DNA of 64,000 nt from Pomphorhynchus laevis (taxonomy: Eukaryota > Acanthocephala > Palaeacanthocephala > Echinorhynchida > Pomphorhynchidae). Of the stretch, positions 56,460 through 64,000 are shown in pieces; position 1 is the first letter of the stretch, and the number at the start of each line of letters is the position of its first letter. The DNA lies in NCBI GenBank assembly GCA_012934845.2, contig WNNJ02000375.1, forward strand, positions 149,985 through 213,984, given 5' to 3'. Below the pieces are notes generated by a model, which searched no databases, was not told the origin of the DNA, and saw only the letters and a program-made list of their open reading frames with translations. A program made the position numbers and the translations under genes.

Positions 56460-59400
56460 CCCTTGTAAATTTAGCTCAGCTGATGAAGTTCCTACGTCGC
56501 ACCGCCAAAATTTACAGCTGACTTCTATCTCGCCATCTTCGTCACAGAATACCGCTCCTAATTGTGAGAAAGTTCCTTCTAATGTTAGCCCTTCTTTGCG
56601 CACACTCTCTGATAGGGCTCACTGTGTGCTTATTTCAAACCTCATCGAGTCATCTGCCGTTAACAATAACTTACGTATTCAATGCAGTTAAATCAATCCT
56701 CTCATGTGTTTCGCAAAACTGCTCTGTCACACTTCGAAAGGATTTGCGTGTAGTAAATTTATTTCGCCTAAGTAAAAAAGAATCAGATAGTCGACCTCGT
56801 TTACTCAAAGTTGTTCTTGCCTCCACCGCAATGAGTTCACTTATACTACGAAATAGTCATCTTCTAAGAGGTTTGAGTATTCGTCTTTTCAAAGATTTAT
56901 CTCCAGAGGACAGAAAACAGTTGTTTACTGCCAAACGTGAGATGGCCGAGCGTCGAATGAATGGTGACGAAAATCTTATAATCCGAAATTTTTAGGTTGT
57001 TCGACGCAGAGTCCCAACTCGATTTTTTATCAACAGCTCTCGAGACATTTCGTAACAGGATATCGAACGTCTCTGTGTCACACGCATTTTCAACTCAAAT
57101 GTAGATTCTGTAACTCGCTACTAAAGGTCAATCATCCGGATTTATCCTCGTTGTTCGATTGTATAAATTCTCAAAAATCAAATGTTCACAAGTTTCTCTG
57201 TACATCTACCAAAGCTGGCCTGTGCATACTCTATTCAAATGTTTTGAGTTTGTTTAACAAGTTAAATGAAATCAAAGCAATAGTACATCATGAAAATCTC
57301 GACATGCTTTTTTTCACTGAAACTTGGTTAAATTGTAATATTCTGGATTCTGAAGTCAGTCTTCACGGTTATACGATAGTTCGCTGTGATCGAAAAATTT
57401 CTAGAGGTGGTGGTGTAGCTGCTTATATACGCGACAATCTTGTTTATAACGTAATAGAGTCGTGTTCTGACGATTATGGAAATGAGCATTTGTGGATTGA
57501 AGTGACGGAGGAACAAGGTAAGGTCTTTCGCATATGCATGGTTTATCGTAGTCCTCGATCAAAAACACCACTCATCATCAAGTCGTTAAAACATCACTGT
57601 TCCGGCGATGTGGATACCTTAATCTGCGGAGATCTTAACACTCCAAATATCGATTGGATTTTATATAAGGCGATCCAGGGGTGTGATGAAGAATCATCAG
57701 CCTTACCTGATGTATTCAATGAGCTCACACTCTGTCAGCTTTTTATTGTAATACTCGTATCCGTAATAAAAGTCATTCCCTGCTAGATTTATGCCTATGT
57801 ATTATTGATTCTGTCATAGAGTCATTAAGTTACGGTCCGCCATTATGCTCCAAAGATCACTGCATTTTACGTATCATCCTACCTGGTCATATTTCGCGTA
57901 TAGTCAATTTAAAAACGATCGGTGTTATGAATTGCGGATTACGATACCATTAATGAAATGCTAAGCCTAGTAGGATGGCCTTGTACTAGAACAGTCGATG
58001 TTCATGTGGCCTGGTCGTTCTTCCACACAACATTGATTAATCTACTTCACGCCTTTTCCCTTGCATAACACATAAACCAAGATCCTCCAAACCCAAATGG
58101 TTTGACAGTGAGTTGAAGCGAGCTGTCAGAGAACGTGATCATGTATTTCTACTATTTAAGCGTGGACTCGGATCCTTCAGATTTTATACTACAATTCGCA
58201 ACAGGGTGACTTCTCTTAAACGTCAGAAGAAACATCAATTCATTGCTGTCATCCTTGTCTCATATTGATCAAAAGAGACTTTTTCAACTACTCAGCAACC
58301 GTAAGAGAGTATCTTCGTCAATCAACTGTCTGGTTGATAGTGATTGAAAATCGGTTTCTCCACTTTCCATTGCCAATATCCTTGCCAAGAACTTTTGTCT
58401 CACTCGCAATCGCTTTTCCCTATGTGACTATAACATTACGATAGACAATTCTTCTCTCCAGTACCAAGATTCTAACCTCTACTTTGGCCCGCTCGATGTT
58501 CTTAATATCTTATCGAAGCTACCGGTTAAAAAATAGTTCAGGTCCTGATGGTATTCTTAGTATACTATTACGCATAGTTGCATCAAATATATATCTTCCG
58601 TTTTTGATATTTACTATTGGTCCTTGAGAACTGGCATAATCCCAGATATGTGGAAGAGAGCATTAGTCATTCCAGTTTTCAAAAAGAGGGATAAAGTAAA
58701 TCCTCAAATTATCGGCTAATAATTTTGACTTGTATTGCATGCAAGGTGATGGAGAAACTGATCCTGAGGTATGTATCTTCTCATTTGGACAAATGCAATA
58801 TTTTATCTAATAAACAGCATGGGTTTAGAAAACATCACTCCACTTCAACTAATCTAACATTATCACGCGAAAGCTGTGCCGGTTTTGTCGAACAGGGGGT
58901 GTCGGTTGATGTCGTCTTTATTGATTTGTCCAAAGCTTTTGATCGGGTCGTTCATCCAATTTTACTGTGGAAACTTGGAAATTACGGATTCTCAAAGCAC
59001 GTTTGTCTCTGGATACGTGAATTCTTGAGTAAACGTTCCTTTGCTGTGCGAGTTGGTGAGTCTCTTTCTGAATGGTTTTATCTCACTCAAGGTGTTCCAC
59101 AAGGCTGTATCCTTAGTCCCACTTTGTTTAATATCTACATCAACGAAATCGCTGAAAATGTTACATGCCAGTGCCTATTATACGCCGATGACATCAAACT
59201 GTGGTGCCCTTTATTTCGTGGTTGTTCTAGCTCTCCCCTACTACAATCAGATTTAGATAAAGTTAGTAGTTGGTGTTCATCACACGGCTTAGTAATCAAT
59301 GTTAGTAAATGTCGACATATTAGAATTGGTCAATCCCGATTACCTTCCCCTTCTTATCGATTCAGCTCAACAGTTATCGAATCAGTAAATCACTTTACTG

Positions 59401-60125
59401 ATCTAGGTGTTGTTATCTCCTCCAATTTAAAATCTCGTCTTCATTCTTCTGCGATTATTGCAAAATGCCGTAGAATTTTAGGATTTCTTCATCGAAACGT
59501 TAGACGACTTGAGCCAAAGGCTTTACGCATTGTATATTCGAGTCTCTTAAAATCACATATGCTCTATGCATTTCACGCGACACACCCTCAACTGAAATCA
59601 GAATTGAGTGAATTTGACAACATTTTGAGAAGAGCCACGCACTTGTTTCCGGCAACTCACTCCATTCCTTATCCAGTTTGACTAGATACGTTTGGTATAA
59701 GATCTATTGAATGCGATCTGTTGATTGCAGATCTTACACTAGTGTGGAGGTCGGTGCGCGTGCCTAACCATCCGTGTGAGCAGCTGTTCTGTCTTCGTGT
59801 ATCCTCAATGTTACGTGGACACGAGCTATGTTTGAAGCATCGCTCAAAGCATTGAACAAGTTGCACGACAGTGATGGATCGCGTCTGTAAACGATGGAAT
59901 GGATTATCACCTGGTGTAATCAACAGCTCTTCTGTTGTGCAATTCAAAGAACGCCTAAAGCTTGACCTCGTGAACTCATGTTTTTTTTCGTTTTTTTCTG
60001 TTTTTTTCGATGTGATGCTTCCTTACGAGCTTCAGCTCCCTTGGAAGTCGACATATAATAATAATCCGGATAGTTTTATCTCCAAATTAAAATTAGTCAG
60101 TTTGCATCTGACAATACTGTAGAGG
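56460..60125 (+). mobile_element. CR1-like LINE ('C'), nearly full length, decayed
   Basis: 5' part: an ORF1-like stretch (56564-56995) with RPRLLKVVLASTAMSSLILR and DLSPEDRKQLFTAKREMAER. Endonuclease: ILYSNVLSLFNKLNEIKAI, LFFTETWLN, GGGVAAYIRDNLVYN, YRSPRSKTP and LICGDLNTPNIDW (57151-57786; D in DxN retained). A degraded linker follows (57790-58720), then the RT. The 3' end is near 60122. The reading frame changes repeatedly before the RT, so the element is not active. Confidence 0.85.
58725..59681 (+). CDS. LINE C reverse transcriptase domain (long open stretch)
   Basis: 318 codons: VMEKLILRYVSSHLDKCNIL, KQHGFRKHHSTSTNL, VDVVFIDLSKAFDRVVHPIL (motif A), QGVPQGCILSPTLFNIYINE (motif B), CLLYADDIKLW (motif C, YADD intact), GLVINVSKCRHIRIGQS, FTDLGVVISSNLKS. 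This is a CR1-type RT palm and thumb. The stop after SIPYPV truncates the usual C-terminus; homologous residues (DRVCKRWNGLSPGVINSSSV) continue in another frame at about 59870-59940. Confidence 0.85.
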   Translation: MTCIACKVMEKLILRYVSSHLDKCNILSNKQHGFRKHHSTSTNLTLSRESCAGFVEQGVSVDVVFIDLSKAFDRVVHPILLWKLGNYGFSKHVCLWIREFLSKRSFAVRVGESLSEWFYLTQGVPQGCILSPTLFNIYINEIAENVTCQCLLYADDIKLWCPLFRGCSSSPLLQSDLDKVSSWCSSHGLVINVSKCRHIRIGQSRLPSPSYRFSSTVIESVNHFTDLGVVISSNLKSRLHSSAIIAKCRRILGFLHRNVRRLEPKALRIVYSSLLKSHMLYAFHATHPQLKSELSEFDNILRRATHLFPATHSIPYPV

Positions 60126-60269
60126 CAGGATGCTACTTTTCTTTTAAGAAACTGTTATAATATTTTTAAACTTACGTATCTTTTACGATCTGTTTCGTGT
60201 TTCTTAACTGACTCTTCAAAGACATACGATGAAACGTTGCACGATACGTTTCAATCGGTCATCAACATG

Positions 60270-62080
60270 CCAGTGAACAATAGCGGATGGAAACAAGCAA
60301 TTATTCCCGTTTAACACAGCGGAATCGGCATTTGCACAATTCGAGACACTTCACTCCCTGCGTACATTTCTTCCCAAATGTATACCAACAAACTCTTGTG
60401 CTACTTTAGGAGACCCTTCCTTCTCAATGGGAGAAACGTATGAAGAACTGCTCGCTAAGGCTACTAACAGCTGGTATACTTTAACGTCGAGTGAGATACC
60501 ATTAGAAAATCAATCCCAAACACAATGGTCTCACCCAGTTTATGAAGACGCTAACGTAACCTTCTATCGAGTTCGCTCTCTTCTGTAAACCGAGCAAGGA
60601 TCTTAGCCGCTGCTTTACCACATTCCGAAGATTTCCTCAACGCTCTACACATTGTTGCATTGGGAACAAGAATGAACGACCGTAGCTTCTCAATATCAAC
60701 TGAACTGAGGCTTGTAATTTGCTTCCTTCAGCCCAATACTTGTAAATGCGCCGTAACGGCTATTGTTTAGGACGCACATGGCCTTGACTGTCGACGCAAC
60801 ATATCTCGTCATAACCGTCACAGCGAGATGAACGGGATTATCCGCATGACTCTAGTGACAGCCGGTTTCTCAAGTCGGTTGGAACCGAGCGGTAGTTGTT
60901 GAAATGATGGAAAGCGTCCCGACGGGTGCACGTTGGTTCTGGTCTGGAGGCAAGTAGCTAGTCTGGGATAACACGTGTGTGAACCCCTTGGCCAAGAGTT
61001 ACCAACACATGATCACGCACAGCGTAGACACAGCGGCAGCCTCAATTGAAGTTAAAAAACGAAGAAAATATGCATGTATCGACCAAAGGACATATGTTTC
61101 GAACCGGTGGTAATAAAAAAAGGATTTCTTTTAACGTGGCAAATGCGTGCCAGCGCACGCTTACATGACCACAACAAAACAAGACTGTGAATCAGGTGTC
61201 GAGAAGGTGTGAACGGAGGAGGTGTTTGAATGTGATAAAGGAGTGGGCGCGGCGGACGTCGAAAGGGAATTGATTCCAGGCGAGTGAGGCGGCGACGAGG
61301 AAGGATCGGAGACCGATGCCGCTATGATTAGAGAATTTAGAAGGGCATGAGCTGAGGGGTCGGACGGATTCGACTAGAGAGCAACCGTCAGAGAGCAGAC
61401 GGCGAATGGAGAGGTCATCGGAATCTGAGTGCCAGGATTCGGTGAGGCAGAAGAGATCGATGGATTGCTTGCTGAATAGGTTGAGGATAAGATCGGATTT
61501 ATTTAGAATAGATCTAGTGTTGAGTAGACCGAGGCGGAAACCGTGTGCTGTGGCGAAAGAGTCTAGTGGAGAAGTCACATAGGAGAGATGAAGCGCCATA
61601 GAATTTTTGGACGGGTGTGGACAACTTGAAAATTTCCGTCAATGTTTCGGATGGAGAGTGATGTTTCGCCGTTTTCCTCGCGACGGCGTTTTTCGATGCG
61701 GGCTGAAGAGATTTGAGCGATTTCAGAAGGGGCGCGATCGGGGAAAAATTCGAGTGGTTGAAGATGACATGAGTTTGAATCGTCGAGAGCGGACAGAAGA
61801 CGCGTGAGAGCGATGCTTGAAAACAATTTTTAGGAGAGGGGGCTGGGATGGATTAGATTATGAAGGTTTGTAATAGAGCTTTTAGGTGCGATCAGCCCGT
61901 ATACCATTAAATTTTTGGATGAACTTGGCATGTGATTGAATAGTAGTACCGACAAACGTCGATCGGCATCTTTTCTATTCCAAAGACTGAGTGTGCCAGT
62001 TTAACGAGGCAACGCAGCATGTGTCGAGGAGAGCATGCAAGATTGTGATCAAGAAATAAACTTCATTGATCTCTCTTGAA
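60270..62080 (+). pseudogene. LINE D copy split by a nested LINE A derivative
   Basis: Left part: VNRARILAAALPHSEDFLNA, CKCAVTAIV...AHGLDC (CCHC region) then RHSEMNGIIRMTLV (60590-60880), LVWDNTCVNPLAKSYQHMI and KKRRKYACIDQRTYV (60955-61090). LINE A sequence occupies 61125-61866. LINE D then resumes with YTIKFLDELG and SASFLFQRLSVPV followed by RGNAACVEES (61890-62045), the usual C-terminal tail. The nested order shows LINE D is older than the LINE A insertion. Confidence 0.78.
61125..61866 (-). mobile_element. LINE A internal-deletion derivative, nested in LINE D
   Basis: Minus strand: end of ORF1, ORF2 start (MALHLSYVTSPLDSFATAHG), then a precise jump near 61315 from SKFSNHSGI of the endonuclease to GLRSFLVAASLAWNQ of the ORF2 C-terminus, ending FITFKHLLRSHLLDT, stop, and 3' hairpin GCGTGCCAGCGCACGC at 61145-61160. 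The fusion is in frame (61192-61599, 135 codons). About 2.5 kb of coding sequence (most of the endonuclease and all RT) is missing. Confidence 0.9.
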
Positions 62081-62164
62081 ATGTTTCTTTTGTTAATAAA
62101 TACTAAACCCATAATCTTCTTCAATTTCAAATATATAGTTATTACATGAACAAATAAGCAGAAA

Positions 62165-62240
62165 AAATTATCCTTTATTTGATAAAAATTCTATATTTCG
62201 ATAGTTCCTGCTATCATCATCAGGATTACAATAAAATGTT
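62165..62240 (-). ncRNA. Hammerhead-like repeat end upstream of PLE
   Basis: Minus strand 62223-62196: CTGATGA, T, GATAG, CAGGAA, CTATC, GAAATATAG. Perfect 5-bp stem. It is on the strand opposite to the PLE frame at 62738-63510, so it may belong to an inverted terminal piece of that PLE. The region between (62240-62640) is AT-rich with no gene seen. Confidence 0.45.
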
Positions 62241-62639
62241 TCAAAGTTTCGTGTTTTCAACATTTATACAAAAATACAAGCATTGACTACTTAAAAGAGA
62301 AAGAAAAAACCGATAAACAAAACAATCATACACTAAAATTTAACACACATTTTAAAACAAACAAAAAAAGAACCATAAAACAAAATAAAATCAAAATCAT
62401 TACATAAGTGACAAAAACATACGAATTTAATAATAAAAATAATGTAATAGCAGAGTAATAAATTATAATTTATCCTAAACCAAAACAAAATAATAATACA
62501 ATAAGAAAACAAAAGAATTGAAAAATTAAAATAATGTAATATTGGAATTATTAATTATAATTTAAAGTTAAAATCAGTTTTATTATTAGGCATTAAATTG
62601 GGTTATTTTAAAAACAATACGCTTATGGAATAATGCGAC

Positions 62640-63600
62640 ATAACAAGTTACTTTCAAATGATAAAATAGATGCATTATCAATCGCGATGCAATTTGATAG
62701 AAGAATTGTTGAGCTTGAATATGCTCTGACGAAAGAGACTTTATAAAAGAAGTCAAACAAATTCGAGAACGCTTCATGTCACGTGGATATAGAAGACGTC
62801 AAATACAAGCAGGTCTTAACCGAGTCTCATTGTTGAACCGTAAGGATTTACTGTATCCGAATCGGGTCAGCATTGATAATAATCACGTGAAGCGAATTTC
62901 ATTTGAATGGAACTCCTGTTTTACATATCTTCAAAAGGAGCTGAGACAGACGATTGATAACATCAAATTGAATCTATCAATGAATACTGATATTGTTGCT
63001 GTTGTATTTACAATTCCTCTCAAAATGAAGGATATTTTGGTAAGCGCAAGATTACCCAGAAATGCGCAAACAGGACCGTCCAATGTATGTCGCCCATGTA
63101 ATGACAAACGATGCTTGACATGTTCCGACATGGTGTACAGCGAAAAATTTGAGAGCACATCAACAGGACTGGTGTACAAAGTAAGATCAAGTTGCACGTG
63201 TAAGAGCCAAAATATTATATATCTACTTCAATGTCGGAATTGTAAAATACAATATGTTGGCGAAACATCTGGCCAAATGAATATTCGCATGAATTTGAGA
63301 AGGACACAAATTAAAACAAAAAAGATCGCTAGTGACACTTCGGTAAGACATGTAGTCGAAAATGAAGGACATTATTTTGAGATAAGAATAATAGAATGTG
63401 GAATCCAAGACGTTGAAGAGAGACGACATCGAGAATTATGGTGGGCAGCTCAACTGATGACAAAACTTCAGGGAACATCAACAGAGCGACAACTGCGGGT
63501 TTATAATTAAACCAGAAATCTAGTACTTTAAGCATGACTTCTTCCGTGGATTACACGATAATTACTTCTCTATAAAAGCAAATTGTTTGTGCACAGCAGT
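62640..63600 (+). mobile_element. 5'-truncated GIY-YIG PLE (second type)
   Basis: Frames on the plus strand correspond to the last third of the PLE at 1714-4107. Homology begins near 62640 (FDRRIVELEYALTKE) and the frame is open from about 62738 (DFIKEVKQIRERFMSRGYRR) to the stop at 63510. The RT is missing. The 3' UTR holds a hammerhead-like core at 63607-63631 and is followed by (TA)n, the same 3' order as in the 1449-4190 element. Confidence 0.88.
62776..63510 (+). CDS. PLE linker and GIY-YIG endonuclease domain (partial)
   Basis: 244 codons from an internal Met; the open frame starts further upstream. FMSRGYRRRQIQ is the counterpart of [13 protein letters not shown] in the 797-residue PLE. 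Then CRPCNDKRCLTC (Cys cluster, counterpart of CNDRRCKCC), LLQCRNCKIQYVGETSGQMNIR (split motif: CRNCK then QYVGETSGQ, the GIY-YIG), RHVVENEGH and a final RRHRELWWAAQLMT. The natural stop is retained. Only the endonuclease half of the element survives, without RT. Confidence 0.88.
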   Translation: MSRGYRRRQIQAGLNRVSLLNRKDLLYPNRVSIDNNHVKRISFEWNSCFTYLQKELRQTIDNIKLNLSMNTDIVAVVFTIPLKMKDILVSARLPRNAQTGPSNVCRPCNDKRCLTCSDMVYSEKFESTSTGLVYKVRSSCTCKSQNIIYLLQCRNCKIQYVGETSGQMNIRMNLRRTQIKTKKIASDTSVRHVVENEGHYFEIRIIECGIQDVEERRHRELWWAAQLMTKLQGTSTERQLRVYN

Positions 63601-63606
63601 GTAAAA

Positions 63607-63631
63607 CTGAAGAAGAGCAGTAAGCTCGAAA
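63607..63631 (+). ncRNA. Hammerhead-like core in PLE 3' UTR
   Basis: CTGAAGA, A, GAGC, AGTAA, GCTC, GAAAACG. It lies ~95 bp after the stop. Same layout as 1568-1594 and 40215-40241 with a third, different, stem sequence. Confidence 0.5.
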
Positions 63632-63682
63632 ACGTTATTTGAATTCGATTAAAAAATATAAGCATTCTGGTTCTGTCTTTAA

Positions 63683-63684
<2 letters not shown>

Positions 63685-63747
<63 letters not shown>
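63685..63747. repeat. (TA)n microsatellite after PLE 3' end
   Basis: About 62 bp of TA following the PLE 3' UTR, as on the 3' side of the PLE at 1449-4190. Confidence 0.97.
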
Positions 63748-63749
<2 letters not shown>

Positions 63750-63769
63750 AAAGTAATATACAGAAATGT

Positions 63770-63960
63770 ATATCTACACCACTGGAGCAGCCAGCCTAGT
63801 GGATGTTGCGTTGAATCACGATACAGACGTCCTGAGTCCAAATCCGATCAGCATCAGTCAACGGAGAAAGCAGATAATAAGGGTCGAAACGTGAAATGTA
63901 GGTCTGGGTCAGCAGCTGATGAGACCCACCCAGACTGATTAGTAGCGTCCTGCTGTATCG
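63770..63960 (+). mobile_element. tRNA-derived SINE-like element with scattered hammerhead parts
   Basis: CAGCCTAGTGGATGTTG (about 63793-63810) resembles a tRNA A box and GTCCTGAGTCCAAATCC (63828-63844) a T-stem with B box; the tRNA fold is otherwise poor. Downstream, GGGTC-GAAAC at 63881-63890, CAGCAG-CTGATGA-GACCC at 63910-63927 and GTC-CTGCTG at 63947-63955 contain all core blocks and matching stems of a hammerhead, but not in the usual linear order. SINE identity is inferred from the promoter boxes; I see no second copy in the window. Confidence 0.5.
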
Positions 63961-64000
63961 AAAGTAAGATCAATAACTGTGAGGATAATATCGTGCCACA

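Noticed and set aside
63770-63850. A functional tRNA gene.
   Set aside because: A and B box-like sequences exist but acceptor and anticodon stems do not form; SINE-type head is more likely.

Overview
This 64 kb window is AT-rich, repeat-laden DNA from a eukaryote, almost certainly an invertebrate animal. The evidence is a single intact DNAJC25-type J-protein gene, a decayed copy of a host protein disulfide isomerase, and at least six kinds of retroelement: three Penelope-like (PLE) types and several LINE lineages. I cannot fix the phylum from the sequence. I see no CRISPR array, rRNA gene or bacterial-style operon. The only convincing intact host gene is at 52281-53303; nearly everything else is retroelement or tandem repeat.

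Layout. 1-1145: old LINE RT on the minus strand. 1150-4328: a Naiad-like PLE scrap, then a GIY-YIG PLE with a 797-codon open frame, flanked on both sides by (TA)n. 4331-5820: tandem array of a ~443 bp unit combining a tRNA-like promoter with a hammerhead-ribozyme-like core. 5850-11010: LINE scraps and a Naiad-like 3' end. 11410-24085: a very large 14-bp minisatellite (consensus near AAGGAACAATTCTA) with higher-order blocks, interrupted by a near-complete CR1/L2-like LINE ('LINE A', 19406-23395). 24090-30855: LINE D, LINE B, and a Naiad-like PLE with ~920 bp inverted arms. 30856-33479: no gene seen. 33480-43370: mosaic of LINE, PLE and one fossil gag fragment. 43500-44440: PDI pseudogene. 46064-51800: LINE B followed by LINE A. 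52281-53303: DNAJC25 homologue. 54400-62080: two CR1-like LINEs, then LINE D with a LINE A deletion derivative nested in it. 62165-63960: the 3' part of another GIY-YIG PLE, (TA)n, and a tRNA-like/hammerhead-like SINE.

How the parts relate. The most interesting signals are RNA structures shared across elements. (1) PLE ends and some flanking repeats carry CTGANGA-N-stem-GAAA, a hammerhead-like core whose stem changes sequence between copies but keeps pairing. (2) The 443-bp array joins such a core to a tRNA-type promoter, resembling animal retrozymes. (3) Naiad-like 3' ends carry three interleaved complementary segments predicting a pseudoknot. (4) There are many perfect short-spacer fold-back palindromes. 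For one, a paralogous LINE copy without the palindrome is present in the window, which suggests a templated inverted insertion. Family names below are by motif recognition only; no database search was possible.
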